Shown here in pieces: positions 48,809 to 58,073 of a stretch of DNA of 64,000 nt. The notes beneath the pieces were generated by a model. The model had not been told where the DNA came from. It searched no databases and was given only the letters and a program-made list of their open reading frames with translations. The position numbers and the translations under genes are program-made. Origin of the DNA: Clostridium fermenticellae (GTDB lineage: Bacteria > Bacillota > Clostridia > Clostridiales > Clostridiaceae); assembly GCF_003600355.1 (NCBI RefSeq), contig NZ_CP032416.1, positions 62,001 through 126,000 on the forward strand, written 5' to 3'. Positions within the stretch are counted from its first letter, which is position 1; the number at the start of each line of letters is the position of its first letter.

Positions 48809-49852
48809 ATGGTGGAAAGATTGAAAATTTATTTTAATAAGTATTTTTCTAATGGCCCAAAGGTTATAATAGGTGTTTTTCTGGTAATTTTGGTATCCTT
48901 AGTAGCTATAGTATATAATTCTAGAAAAGTAGTAACGGTTTGTATAGGTGATAAGCAGATGAGAATTACTACTTTTAGTAGTAATTATAAAAAAGCACTT
49001 GAAAATAATCATATAGTATTAGGGCCAAAGGATAAGACAACACCAAGTTTGGACGGTAAAGTAGTAGATAAAGGTAAAATCACAGTAAAGAAAGCAGTAA
49101 ACGTAGAAGTAAAGGTTGATGGCAAAAAATTAAACATAGAATCTGCAGAAGATAATGTCCAAAAAATGTTAACAGCTGAAAAAATAAAAGTAAACAAATC
49201 CGATGAAGTCAATCCAGTTAAAAGCCAGCCATTGAGGCAAGGGTTAACAGTAGTGGTAACTAGATTAGAAACTAAAGATATAAAGGGTACAAAACCTATA
49301 GGTTATGAAACTGTTGTAAAGAAAGATAGTACTAAAGAGCAGGGAAATAATCAGGTTTTACAAGATGGACAATCAGGAGAAAAAGAAGTAGTAACAAGAG
49401 TTTTATATAGAGATGGAAAAGAGATCTCGAGAAAGATTATAAGTGAAGTAGTAAAGAGACAACCAGTCCAAAAAATTATAGCTGTTGGTACTTTAGGAGC
49501 ATATACACCTTCGCGTGGTGGAAAGATTTTATATAGAAATGCTGTGTCAATGAGAGCTACAGGGTATTCAGCTGGCTATGAAAGTACTGGCAAATCGCCA
49601 GGAGATAGTGACTTTGGAATTACAGCATCTGGTACAGTAGCAAGAAGAAGTATTAATGGATATAGTTCAGTGGCTGTTGATCCAAGAATTATTCCTCTAG
49701 GTACCAAACTATATGTTGAAGGATATGGATATGCAATTGCAGAGGATACAGGTGGTGCAATAAAGGGCAATAGAGTGGATTTATTTTTTGATTCTGCTTC
49801 AGAAGCCAATGTTTGGGGAGTAAGAAATGTAAATGTATATATAATTAGTTAG
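48809..49852 (+). CDS. yabE: YabE-like protein: ubiquitin-like repeats, G5 and 3D domains
   Basis: 347 residues. An N-terminal membrane segment (18-37) is followed by two DUF348 ubiquitin-like repeats (about 40-135). A G5 domain of about 140-225 contains GYETVVKKD and VVKRQP. The C-terminal 3D domain is named for its three Asp (SVAVDPRIIPLGTKLYV, AEDTGGAIKGNRVDLFF). Resuscitation-promoting-factor/lytic-transglycosylase-like wall enzyme acting outside the cell. GAAGGAGG precedes the ATG. The next genes rnmV and ksgA keep the Bacillus order. Confidence 0.9.
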   Translation: MVERLKIYFNKYFSNGPKVIIGVFLVILVSLVAIVYNSRKVVTVCIGDKQMRITTFSSNYKKALENNHIVLGPKDKTTPSLDGKVVDKGKITVKKAVNVEVKVDGKKLNIESAEDNVQKMLTAEKIKVNKSDEVNPVKSQPLRQGLTVVVTRLETKDIKGTKPIGYETVVKKDSTKEQGNNQVLQDGQSGEKEVVTRVLYRDGKEISRKIISEVVKRQPVQKIIAVGTLGAYTPSRGGKILYRNAVSMRATGYSAGYESTGKSPGDSDFGITASGTVARRSINGYSSVAVDPRIIPLGTKLYVEGYGYAIAEDTGGAIKGNRVDLFFDSASEANVWGVRNVNVYIIS

Positions 49853-49876
49853 GGGCTCTTAGGCTCCTATTTTTTT
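49850..49876 (+). terminator. yabE terminator
   Basis: TAGGGGC/GCTCCTA stem and TTTTTTT. Confidence 0.75.
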
Positions 49877-49951
49877 ACCTGTTAGAATGTAAGGAATCGA
49901 CTTAATATATTGTTTTATATTATAATGTACCTATAAGGAGGAATACTTTTC

Positions 49952-50497
49952 ATGATAAAAGAAGTTATAGTTGTTGAAGGCAGAGATGATGTAACAGCGG
50001 TCAAAAATGCCGTAGATGCAGAATTAATAGCTGTTGGTGGTTTTGGAATAAATAAAAAAGTGATACAAAAAATAGCTGAAGCTCAAAGGAGACAGGGTGT
50101 AATAGTATTAACTGATCCTGATTTCGCGGGAGAAAAAATAAGAAAGATAATTTCAAAGAGGGTCAAAGGGATAAAGCACGCATATATATCACAGAAAGAT
50201 GGAATCAAAGATGGAGATATAGGTGTTGAAAATGCAAATCCGGATATAATAATAAAGGCTCTTAAGAATGCGAAATGTGAAATCAAAGACAAAAGATCAG
50301 AATTTAATATGGATGATATGATATATTTTGGATTAACGGGAACCTCCGAAGCTAAATGTAAGAGAGATGAATTAGGGAAAAAACTTGGGATAGGATATTG
50401 TAATGCTGCCCAATTTTTAAGAAGACTTAACAATTATGGAATAAGTAAAGAAGAATTTATAAAAGCTTTAAATAATATAAGTGAGGATAAGAAGTGA
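49952..50497 (+). CDS. rnmV: Ribonuclease M5
   Basis: 181 residues. TOPRIM domain: [15 protein letters not shown] with the catalytic Glu, and [14 protein letters not shown] with the DxD. It cuts precursor 5S rRNA to its mature form, so its substrate is the 5S precursor of the operon in this window. AAGGAGG precedes the ATG. It overlaps ksgA by one base. Confidence 0.93.
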   Translation: MIKEVIVVEGRDDVTAVKNAVDAELIAVGGFGINKKVIQKIAEAQRRQGVIVLTDPDFAGEKIRKIISKRVKGIKHAYISQKDGIKDGDIGVENANPDIIIKALKNAKCEIKDKRSEFNMDDMIYFGLTGTSEAKCKRDELGKKLGIGYCNAAQFLRRLNNYGISKEEFIKALNNISEDKK

Positions 50498-51336
50498 TGA
50501 GCATTGATGTATATACTAGAGATATAGTAAAAAGGTACGGTTTTAAATTTTCAAAAAGTTTAGGACAGAATTTTTTAATTGACAATTCGGTCTTAGAAGA
50601 TATATTGGGTAGTGCAGATGTATCAAGTGATGATGTTGTTTTAGAGATAGGACCTGGAGTAGGTACCCTCACTAGAGAACTTTTAAAGAAAGCTAAAAAA
50701 GTGTATGCAGTAGAGGTTGATTCTACTTTGATACCGATTTTAAAGGAAGAATTAAAGGAATTTGATAATTTTGAACTTATAAATAAAGATATACTTAAGC
50801 TAGATATTAAGGAAATACTCAAGGAAGAAAATAATGTGAAAGTAGTAGCCAATTTACCATACTATGTAACAACGCCAATAGTACTTCAACTTTTAAATGA
50901 AGACTTGAATTTTAAGTCATTAACTGTAATGGTTCAAAAAGAGGTTGGCGAAAGGATGGCAGCAGATCCAGGATGTAAAGAATATGGTTCTCTATCAGTA
51001 CTTGTGCAATATTATTGTGATATAGAAATTATAAGGAAGGTTAGTTCTAGTTGCTTCGTGCCCAGCCCCAAGGTTGATTCAGTAGTTATAAAATTGTCTA
51101 AATGTAAAAATCCACGTGTTACTATAAAGGATAAAGATCTATTTTTCAAAATTGTAAGATTTTCTTTTAATATGAGAAGGAAAACTTTGTGGAATGCACT
51201 TAAGCCACTTAATATAGATAAAGAAGAATTAAGAAAGATCTTTGAAATATGTGACATAGATCCGAAGAGAAGAGGAGAGACTCTTTCCTTAGATGAATTT
51301 GGAAGGCTTTCTGATTTTATATATGATTTTATATAA
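50497..51336 (+). CDS. ksgA: 16S rRNA dimethyladenosine transferase
   Basis: 279 residues, ATG 50497 sharing a base with the rnmV stop. [14 protein letters not shown], the SAM motif [22 protein letters not shown], and [14 protein letters not shown] (motif IV). It dimethylates A1518 and A1519 of 16S rRNA. It is translationally linked to rnmV. Confidence 0.95.
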   Translation: MSIDVYTRDIVKRYGFKFSKSLGQNFLIDNSVLEDILGSADVSSDDVVLEIGPGVGTLTRELLKKAKKVYAVEVDSTLIPILKEELKEFDNFELINKDILKLDIKEILKEENNVKVVANLPYYVTTPIVLQLLNEDLNFKSLTVMVQKEVGERMAADPGCKEYGSLSVLVQYYCDIEIIRKVSSSCFVPSPKVDSVVIKLSKCKNPRVTIKDKDLFFKIVRFSFNMRRKTLWNALKPLNIDKEELRKIFEICDIDPKRRGETLSLDEFGRLSDFIYDFI

Positions 51337-51424
51337 TCTTTTTTATAAGTTTACAAGTATTTGTTCACTTTTTGAATTTTATCTCATATATTATAATGAA
51401 TAAGAATATATGGGGGTAGCGAAG

Positions 51425-52774
51425 TTGGCTCAAAAAAAGAGTTATAGTAGATATTTTATAATACTGCAAGAAGATGAGAAGGGATACTCTTTATCTGCTG
51501 ACAAAATAGTTTCTGGTTATTTAAAATCGGAACTTAAAGGTGACAAGTGTAAAATATCTTATTACGTGCAGAACTTGAAAAAACAATCAATTCCGTATCA
51601 TATGGTTTTGATATGTAATAAAAAAGATATGAAAAAGATTATCAATATGGGAAAAATGAACATAGATGACTATGGAAGAGCAGATGTGTCTTATGAGTAT
51701 CCTGCAAGTAACATAGCAGGAACTGGTATAGCTATGGATAAAATTTGCGGTGCAGCTATAGTTAAGTTCCTGGATTCAAGTTTGATATCTATAATGAGTG
51801 GGTTTACGAGCAAACAGATACCAGATTGGAAAAATTTTGAGGTAGTTAAAGTTAATCTACATGAAGATTTGAATGACTCAGTAAGTTCTAAACAGAAACA
51901 GGAGGAGCCGCATAAAAATAGTGAACATAAGATTTTGAAACAAAAAGAGGATAACAAGGGAAAATACCATGAATTATCGAAGAAATCAGATAGGAATGAT
52001 GAGAAGGTTCCTGTAGATGTTGAAAGTGTAGAAACCTCAGAAGCACAGAATCAAGAGAAGAGTATATTTGATAAGTATGAAGAGATTATAGAAGAGAACA
52101 AGGGTTCAGAAGATGAGATAGAAAAAGAGAAAGTTTTAAAGGATAAAGAGACAGTAAATGTTATTGATGCGGATGATAGTATTAATAATGAAAATAAAGA
52201 AAAGCAAGTGCACGAAGTAATACCTTGTGAAGAAAATAAACCTAGAAATTCTGATTTTGAATTTAACAGTAGTGAACGGATTCCAGATATAAATATGAAT
52301 GAGAAATTTGAAAAAACTCAAAGTATTTATGAAGATGATATTAAAAAGACTGTTCCAGAATTTTTTAGCAGCCTTGTAGACAAGTTTGAATCTGTTGGGG
52401 ATATCTGTGGTGAAATTAAAAGATGTGACTGGTATAAGGCTAAGGTTAATTCAGTTGAAGATATGTATGATTCGTCTAATGTTAATAAGTATAATATAAT
52501 ATATCGTCCTATGTTGCCTTATTATGATTATATAAGTAGGTATGGATATTACATGATAGGATATAAATATGATAAAATGGGTCATGTAAAATATTTGGTT
52601 TATGGGGTGCCGGGGACCAGAAATAAATATGATCAGCCATTTGATGGAAGATCAGGTTTTGTTACTTGGACGCCTTTATGGAGAGGGGAAGATAATCCTA
52701 ATAGTATAGGATGCTGGCTTATGTTTTATGATTTTAGAACATCTACTGTACTCATACCTGTTAAAAGTAATTAG
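51425..52774 (+). CDS. Clostridial two-domain protein of unknown function
   Basis: About 449 residues. TTG 51425 is the likely start (GGGGG 9 bp ahead), giving MAQKKSYSRYFIILQEDEKGY; ATG 51410 would contain the ribosome site. The N-terminal domain (1-145) is beta-rich. An acidic, Glu/Lys/Asn-rich low-complexity linker (about 150-300) follows. The C-terminal domain (about 315-449) is aromatic-rich, with RPMLPYYDYISRYGYYMIGY, GVPGTRNKYDQPFDG and WTPLWRGEDNPNSIGCW. There is no signal peptide. The architecture suggests a structural protein, possibly of spores, but this is inference. Confidence 0.7.
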   Translation: MAQKKSYSRYFIILQEDEKGYSLSADKIVSGYLKSELKGDKCKISYYVQNLKKQSIPYHMVLICNKKDMKKIINMGKMNIDDYGRADVSYEYPASNIAGTGIAMDKICGAAIVKFLDSSLISIMSGFTSKQIPDWKNFEVVKVNLHEDLNDSVSSKQKQEEPHKNSEHKILKQKEDNKGKYHELSKKSDRNDEKVPVDVESVETSEAQNQEKSIFDKYEEIIEENKGSEDEIEKEKVLKDKETVNVIDADDSINNENKEKQVHEVIPCEENKPRNSDFEFNSSERIPDINMNEKFEKTQSIYEDDIKKTVPEFFSSLVDKFESVGDICGEIKRCDWYKAKVNSVEDMYDSSNVNKYNIIYRPMLPYYDYISRYGYYMIGYKYDKMGHVKYLVYGVPGTRNKYDQPFDGRSGFVTWTPLWRGEDNPNSIGCWLMFYDFRTSTVLIPVKSN

Positions 52775-52781
52775 CAATTAT

Positions 52782-52819
52782 AAATGACATTAAAAATATT
52801 AATATTTTTAATGTCATTT
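52782..52819 (+). terminator. Terminator
   Basis: AAATGACATTAAAAATA with its complement, ending TTTT. Confidence 0.8.
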
Positions 52820-52890
52820 TCATATAATCCTAGTATGATATTTTAATTAAACTAATGACTGGTACTTTTATGAGATAAGGTGGGGTTTAG

Positions 52891-53478
52891 ATGAAATTTA
52901 TAATATTGGACAGAAAAAAGATAGGGGTAACTGTAATTATAATTGGACTTATGTTTATTTTGTTAGGGTTTGAAAGGCAATTTGAAGATAGATTAAAATT
53001 TACGGTACTGCTTCAGAACAATATAAACTCTTTTGTAGAATACAATGCTTTAAACAAAACTTTAAATTATGAACTTCCCAAAGGGTGGTCGACTAAAGAA
53101 CAAAAGTTTTCGGGAGGTGAAATTATATATCATAATGATTTTGTAAGTAATGATAATAAAATCTATGGTTATGTTCAAGTCTGGAATTCAAACAAAAATT
53201 TAAAAGCGTTTCTGGAGGAAAGTAAGAAAATATCAAGTAAGCAAAATTTATATGAGGCATATAAATTGGAACCTATAATTATAAACAATATAAAGGGATA
53301 TCTTGTAAAATATATTATCCTTACTTCGTATGATGCTGAATTTAATGGGTATGAATATTTTTTAAATCAAGATGGTAAATTTTTAAGATTTTCGTTTTTT
53401 ACAAAAAAGGATAATTTTAAGGAGGATATGCCGATTATATTTGAAAATATAGTTAAAACACTACATTGTAGTAATTAA
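52891..53478 (+). CDS. Membrane-anchored hypothetical protein
   Basis: 195 residues. A short basic N terminus and one membrane helix (about 11-27, VTVIIIGLMFILLGF) are followed by an extracytoplasmic domain with an antiparallel pattern (LNYELPKGWSTKEQKF, YGYVQVWNSNKNLKAFL, YEYFLNQDGKFLRFSFF). This resembles PsbP-like or DUF1795-type folds, but the match is weak. RBS GGTGGGG precedes the ATG. It is a single gene with a terminator on both sides. Confidence 0.65.
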   Translation: MKFIILDRKKIGVTVIIIGLMFILLGFERQFEDRLKFTVLLQNNINSFVEYNALNKTLNYELPKGWSTKEQKFSGGEIIYHNDFVSNDNKIYGYVQVWNSNKNLKAFLEESKKISSKQNLYEAYKLEPIIINNIKGYLVKYIILTSYDAEFNGYEYFLNQDGKFLRFSFFTKKDNFKEDMPIIFENIVKTLHCSN

Positions 53479-53480
53479 AC

Positions 53481-53523
53481 AAAAAAATCCACTTCAGTAT
53501 AAATGTGTGCAGTGGATTTTTTT
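53481..53523 (+). terminator. Terminator
   Basis: AAAATCCACT / AGTGGATTTT stem with T run. Confidence 0.8.
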
Positions 53524-53590
53524 ATATATAAATATGCTATAATTAATATAAAATAATTAAGATACTTTATAATTCAGGAGGTAGCAGTAG

Positions 53591-54430
53591 TTGCATATAG
53601 GAATTAAAAAATTAAATAAGATTTTTTTATGTATATCTTTGATAGCGTGTTTATTGCTGTCAGGTTGTAGTAGTGTTCATGAAGCAGAAATTAAGTTAGG
53701 TATTAAAAATAATGATTTTGAATATATAAAGGACAATAAAGTGCAGAAGATAGTTATACAGAGTACTAGAGATGAGGGATTTAGATTTACACTTGAGGAT
53801 AAAAATGCAATAGAAGATTTATATGATATTTTATCTAGTGCAAAATCCGTAAAAAATAAATCCTCACTTAAATCTGATTACATATTTGAAATATATCAAG
53901 GAAATAAAATTCATAAATTTAATTATATTGCAGGATTAGATAAAAGAGATCAGGGCAATCTGTATGGAGATAATAAGGTGTTTGCTGTATCTAAAAGGAT
54001 AGATAACAGTATTATTCAAAACTTTTGGACAATTAAAGAACCGAAAAATTTTAATGATGTTTATTATAATTCCATAATAAGTGCAATAGATGATTATATT
54101 AAATCCCAGAAAAAACAAGGTAAGTCTATTGGCATAAATTTAAATGATGATGTAGAGGTTGCAAAATATATATTATCGATAGATATGGAAAGTTTTAAAA
54201 GCGATTTGAAAAGTAAGCTTAAAAATGTTGAGATTATAAGTAAGGATAAGCAAAGTTATGATATTGTAGCTACTATAAAAACTGAGGGTTATAAACTAAC
54301 ACTATATAAGGGCATAGTTACATTTTGGGATAAATCAAATAAGAGTGAAAAAAAATATTATATATATGACAAATATGAAAATGCACATTGGAATATTAAG
54401 GTTACAGATAGTAAACCGAGTAATTTTTAA
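53591..54430 (+). CDS. Lipoprotein of unknown function
   Basis: 279 residues, TTG start with AGGAGG 8 bp ahead. The lipobox is LLSGC with the modified Cys26. After the signal, about 250 residues of mixed structure show YIFEIYQGNKIHKFNYI, an aspartate/lysine-rich middle, and YYIYDKYENAHWNIKV near the end, which suggests a cystatin- or NTF2-like surface domain. Exposed on the outer face of the membrane. Function unknown. Confidence 0.65.
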   Translation: MHIGIKKLNKIFLCISLIACLLLSGCSSVHEAEIKLGIKNNDFEYIKDNKVQKIVIQSTRDEGFRFTLEDKNAIEDLYDILSSAKSVKNKSSLKSDYIFEIYQGNKIHKFNYIAGLDKRDQGNLYGDNKVFAVSKRIDNSIIQNFWTIKEPKNFNDVYYNSIISAIDDYIKSQKKQGKSIGINLNDDVEVAKYILSIDMESFKSDLKSKLKNVEIISKDKQSYDIVATIKTEGYKLTLYKGIVTFWDKSNKSEKKYYIYDKYENAHWNIKVTDSKPSNF

Positions 54431-54436
54431 TTTATA

Positions 54437-54481
54437 GAGAGTGGAGTTATCATAACTAAATTATGATAACTCTCCTTTTAA
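54437..54481. terminator. Bidirectional terminator
   Basis: GGAGTTATCATA with its complement TATGATAACTCC, flanked by A/T tracts, between convergent genes. Confidence 0.75.
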
Positions 54482-54652
54482 TATATGGTTGTCATTGTCA
54501 TTTTTCATATTACATAAGGTTGGATTTATATTCACAGTACTGCCTATAGTACAATTTGAAGGAAGATGAGCCAGACCTATTTGTATTGTTCTGTTGTCTT
54601 GTAATGCTACAAATGCTTCACTTATATTCATATCTATAACTTTTCCGATCAT
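54461..54652 (-). CDS. Small OB-like protein, hypothetical
   Basis: 63 residues, starting MIGKVIDMNISEAFVALQDN. A valine-rich beta pattern with LPSNCTIGSTVNI resembles small RNA-binding or translation-related OB folds. GAGGTGA precedes the ATG, so expression is likely. It overlaps the terminator at its 3' end. No function can be assigned. Confidence 0.65.
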   Translation of the reverse strand: MIGKVIDMNISEAFVALQDNRTIQIGLAHLPSNCTIGSTVNINPTLCNMKNDNDNHILKGELS

Positions 54653-54819
54653 TTATATCACCTCATTAGTTAGTCTTTCATTTTTTGTAGTGATTATTCA
54701 GGTAATTTGTTTCTATGAAAAATATAAATATCAAATCTTAATCTATAGCAAAAATCAATAGAATAACGAGATATGTAAAAGTAAATCCGTGTAATATATA
54801 ATGAGTACTAATTTAAAAA

Positions 54820-54848
54820 TTGCTTAAAAATTTTTTCCATAGTATAAT
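54820..54848 (+). promoter_or_regulatory. nrdDG promoter
   Basis: TTGCTT 54820-54825, 17-bp spacer, TATAAT 54843-54848. Confidence 0.7.
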
Positions 54849-54861
54849 ATCAACGTAATAA

Positions 54862-54877
54862 ACACAATATATTGTGG
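54862..54877 (+). promoter_or_regulatory. NrdR box
   Basis: ACACAATATATTGTGG, one base short of a full palindrome and close to the NrdR consensus (ACACTATATATAGTGT). It sits just after the predicted start, so repressor binding would block transcription when dATP is plentiful. A second, weaker copy was not convincing. Confidence 0.65.
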
Positions 54878-54893
54878 ATAGGAGGTATTTAAT

Positions 54894-56999
54894 ATGCTAT
54901 ATGTTGTGAAAAGAGATGGCAGGAAGGTTGAATTTGATCCTGGGAAAATAAGAAATGCTATAAAAGGTTCTTCAGAGGAAATAGGATATGATCTCAAAGA
55001 AAGTGATTTTATAGACTTAACTCAAAAGGTTATAAAGAGGATAGAGGAACTTAACATAGATGAAATCGAAGTTGAAAACATACAAAATATAGTCGAAGAT
55101 ACTTTGATGAAAAATGATTATAGACAAATAGGAGTTGCTTATTCAAATTATAGAAAAGAAAGAACTGAGATAAGAGAAATAAAATCTGATTTGATGAAGG
55201 TTATAGAAAAAATAGGTGTAGAAACCGATAGAGATAATGCTAATGTTGGAAATAATTTTAGTTCTAAATTACTTAGAATAGCTAGTGAATCAAATAAGTG
55301 GCATAACTTAGCATCTATGCCCAAGTATTTGGCTAAAGCACATGAAAATGGAGATATTTATTATCATGATCTAGATAGTTATAATCTTACTATTAATTGT
55401 CTCCATATACCAACTAAAGAAATACTAGAAAGAGGATTCAATACAGGATATGGAACTATAAGAAAACCAAGGAGAATAGAATCTGCTGCTGAATTGTCTT
55501 GTATATTATTACAGTCAACTCAAAATGATATGTTTGGAGGCCAGAGTCATCCAGACTTTGATAATGATATGAGTGAATTTGTTGAACCTACAAGGGAAGA
55601 AATAAGGAATGAATTATTAGAGGTTGGCGTTAGTGAAAATATAGAAGAATTAGTTGATAAAAAACTTGAGAAAACAGTACATCAGGCAATGCAGGGGATA
55701 GTATATAATTTAAATACTATGCATTCACGTGCTGGTTCACAGGTCCCATTTTCATCAGTTAACATAGGAGTGCCAAATTCTAAAGATGCCGCCCTCATAT
55801 GTGAAGTGTTTTTAATGGAATATGAAAAAGGACTTGGCAAGGGAGAACAACCTATATTTCCTAATATAATATTTAGAGTAAAAGAAGGGGTTAATAAAAA
55901 CCCTGAGGATCCTTATTATTACTTATTTAAGTTAGCATGTAGGGTTGCTGCTAAAAGAATGAATCCAACTTTTATGAATTTGGATGCAGATTTTAATAAA
56001 TACTACTATGATAAAGGAATATTACCAGCTACCATGGGATGCAGAACATATGTGATGTCGAATATAAATGGAGAAGCTGGTACAAAGGGAAGGGGGAATA
56101 TTGCGCCTACTACTATAAATCTTCCTAGGCTTGGAATAATTGCAAAAGGTGATGTAGATAAATTTTTTAATTTGTTAGATGCAAAACTTGATATGGCTAA
56201 AGAATCACTTATCCATAGATATAATGTATTAAAAAGATTGAGGGTTAAAGATCTTCCATTTGTTGTAGGCCAAGGGCTTATGAAGGGATCTGAAGATTTA
56301 AAGCAGAATGATTCAATAGAACCAGTACTTAAGCAGGGAACTTGGGCAATTGGATTTATAGGTTTAGCCGAAACATTAATTGCCTTAACAGGACATCACC
56401 ATGGAGAAACTAAAGAAGCTAGAGAACTCGGATTTAAGATAATATCATACATAAGAGAATATGTTGATAAAACTACAGAAGAAACTCACTTGAATTGGAG
56501 CTGTTATGCAACTCCGGCAGAAGGTCTTAGTGGAAAGTTTATAGTTCAGGATAAAAAAATATTTGGAGAACTCAAAGGGATAACTGATAAAGATTATTAT
56601 ACTAATTCATATCACATACCGGTAAGTTTTCCTATATCTATAAAGGATAAGATAGATATAGAGGCTCCTTATCATAAATTATGTAATGGTGGACATATAA
56701 GTTATGTGGAGTTAGATGATTATCCTTCTCAGGAAACAGTAATGGATATATTGAAGTATGCTTATACTACCAATATAAATTATTTGGGGATTAATTTTCA
56801 TATAAGATATTGCAAGAATTGTGGGACATATCTTCATGGAGAAACTGAATGCCCTAAATGTGGGAGCAGTGATATACAGGGAATTTCAAGAGTTACAGGA
56901 TATCTTTCATTGGATGAGAGGTTTGGATCAGGAAAGTCAGCAGAAAGATCAGATAGATTGTCACATTCTAGTCAGAAAAAGGTGTATGAAAGAATATGA
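54894..56999 (+). CDS. nrdD: Anaerobic ribonucleoside-triphosphate reductase
   Basis: 701 residues. ATP-cone regulatory domain 1-90 (VKRDGRKVEFDPGKIRNAI), then a glycyl-radical barrel with active-site Cys residues. CKNCGTYLHGETECPKCG is the zinc site near the C terminus, and RVTGYLSLDERF holds the radical Gly669. It makes dNTPs from NTPs without oxygen, with formate as reductant. The C-terminal tail ends SHSSQKKVYERI. It overlaps nrdG by four bases (ATGA). A single NrdR box controls the pair. Confidence 0.96.
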   Translation: MLYVVKRDGRKVEFDPGKIRNAIKGSSEEIGYDLKESDFIDLTQKVIKRIEELNIDEIEVENIQNIVEDTLMKNDYRQIGVAYSNYRKERTEIREIKSDLMKVIEKIGVETDRDNANVGNNFSSKLLRIASESNKWHNLASMPKYLAKAHENGDIYYHDLDSYNLTINCLHIPTKEILERGFNTGYGTIRKPRRIESAAELSCILLQSTQNDMFGGQSHPDFDNDMSEFVEPTREEIRNELLEVGVSENIEELVDKKLEKTVHQAMQGIVYNLNTMHSRAGSQVPFSSVNIGVPNSKDAALICEVFLMEYEKGLGKGEQPIFPNIIFRVKEGVNKNPEDPYYYLFKLACRVAAKRMNPTFMNLDADFNKYYYDKGILPATMGCRTYVMSNINGEAGTKGRGNIAPTTINLPRLGIIAKGDVDKFFNLLDAKLDMAKESLIHRYNVLKRLRVKDLPFVVGQGLMKGSEDLKQNDSIEPVLKQGTWAIGFIGLAETLIALTGHHHGETKEARELGFKIISYIREYVDKTTEETHLNWSCYATPAEGLSGKFIVQDKKIFGELKGITDKDYYTNSYHIPVSFPISIKDKIDIEAPYHKLCNGGHISYVELDDYPSQETVMDILKYAYTTNINYLGINFHIRYCKNCGTYLHGETECPKCGSSDIQGISRVTGYLSLDERFGSGKSAERSDRLSHSSQKKVYERI

Positions 57000-57523
57000 A
57001 AACTCAAATGAAACAAACTAAAACTATAAGATTGGCAGGAATATCTTATGAAAGTCTTGTAAACGGACCTGGAATGAGGAGAGTATTTTTTTCTCAGGGG
57101 TGTAAACATAATTGTAAAGGTTGCTTTAATCCATCAACACATTCATTTGATGACGGAGAGTTAAAAGATATGGATGAACTTGTTAATGATATAAAGCAGA
57201 ATCCAATACTTCACGGAGTGACATTTTCTGGAGGAGATCCGCTTGAACAGGCAGAAGAGTTTGCCTATATGGGTGAAAAAATAAAAGAATTAGGTCTTGA
57301 TATATGGTGCTATACTGGATACAAATTTGAATATATTTTTGAAAATAGATTTGAAATAAAAGGTTGGAATAGACTCCTAAATTGTATAGATGTACTTGTT
57401 GATGGAAGATTTGAAGAAAAAAAATATAATCCTAAACTTAAATTCAGAGGATCCTCAAATCAAAGAATTATAGATGTGAAAAAAACTCTTAAATCTAAAA
57501 GTATTCAAATATTAAATTATTGA
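56996..57523 (+). CDS. nrdG: Anaerobic ribonucleotide reductase activating protein
   Basis: 175 residues. Radical-SAM CxxxCxxC motif in QGCKHNCKGCFNP (about 32-39), SFSGGDP-like FSGGDPLEQAE and a YTGYKFEYI segment. It uses a [4Fe-4S] cluster and SAM to form the glycyl radical on NrdD. Translationally coupled to nrdD. Confidence 0.95.
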   Translation: MKTQMKQTKTIRLAGISYESLVNGPGMRRVFFSQGCKHNCKGCFNPSTHSFDDGELKDMDELVNDIKQNPILHGVTFSGGDPLEQAEEFAYMGEKIKELGLDIWCYTGYKFEYIFENRFEIKGWNRLLNCIDVLVDGRFEEKKYNPKLKFRGSSNQRIIDVKKTLKSKSIQILNY

Positions 57524-57585
57524 AAAAAGTTTAATTCACATATATAATTACATATGAATGTATTTTCATGTGTAGGAGTGATAAG

Positions 57586-57978
57586 ATGAAAGAAGATATG
57601 AATAACATAGAAGTTTGTGATTGCAGTGGATGTGATGATTGTGACTGTAATGAAATTCATGAAGATTGTATAAAATGTGTTAGAGACAACATGCTTGAAG
57701 AAGAAACATTTTTAAAATTATCAGATTTATTTAAGGTACTCGGGGATAATACTAGAATAAAAATAATATATGCACTTTTTAAAAAGGAATTATGTGTTTG
57801 TGATATTGCACAAGTCCTAAGTATGAGTCAATCATCAATATCTCATCAGCTTAGAATCTTAAAATCTGCACATTTGGTAAAATTTAGGAGAGAAGGAAAA
57901 GTAGTTTATTATTCTTTGGATGATGAACATATATTCCAATTATTTAATGCAGGACTTGAACACATTCAACACAATTAG
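57586..57978 (+). CDS. ArsR/SmtB-family metalloregulator with Cys-rich N terminus
   Basis: 130 residues, ATG 57586 with TAGGAG ahead. Winged-helix domain: FKVLGDNTRIKIIYALFKKELCVCDIAQVL (metal-binding CVC), then the recognition helix SMSQSSISHQLRIL and a beta-wing. The N-terminal 35 residues are unusual, with seven Cys and one His at positions 11-31, more than the one or two usual for CadC. It is presumed to derepress a metal-resistance gene on binding soft metals such as Cd, Pb, Zn or Bi, but no efflux pump is adjacent. A convergent terminator follows. Confidence 0.83.
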   Translation: MKEDMNNIEVCDCSGCDDCDCNEIHEDCIKCVRDNMLEEETFLKLSDLFKVLGDNTRIKIIYALFKKELCVCDIAQVLSMSQSSISHQLRILKSAHLVKFRREGKVVYYSLDDEHIFQLFNAGLEHIQHN

Positions 57979-58004
57979 TCAAATCGTGGTAAGTGAATTT
58001 ATAT

Positions 58005-58056
58005 AAATACTGGTGAACTAAAGATATATAAATATCTTTGATTCAGCAGTATTTTA
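58005..58056. terminator. Bidirectional terminator
   Basis: AATACTG-TGAA-TAAAGATA paired with TATCTTTGATTCA-GCAGTATT. Confidence 0.7.
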
Positions 58057-58073
58057 TTTTGTTTCTAATATAT

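Noticed and set aside
54789-54804. Second NrdR box upstream of nrdD
   Set aside because: Half-sites match poorly and the distance to the good box is about 73 bp, not the usual two or three helical turns.
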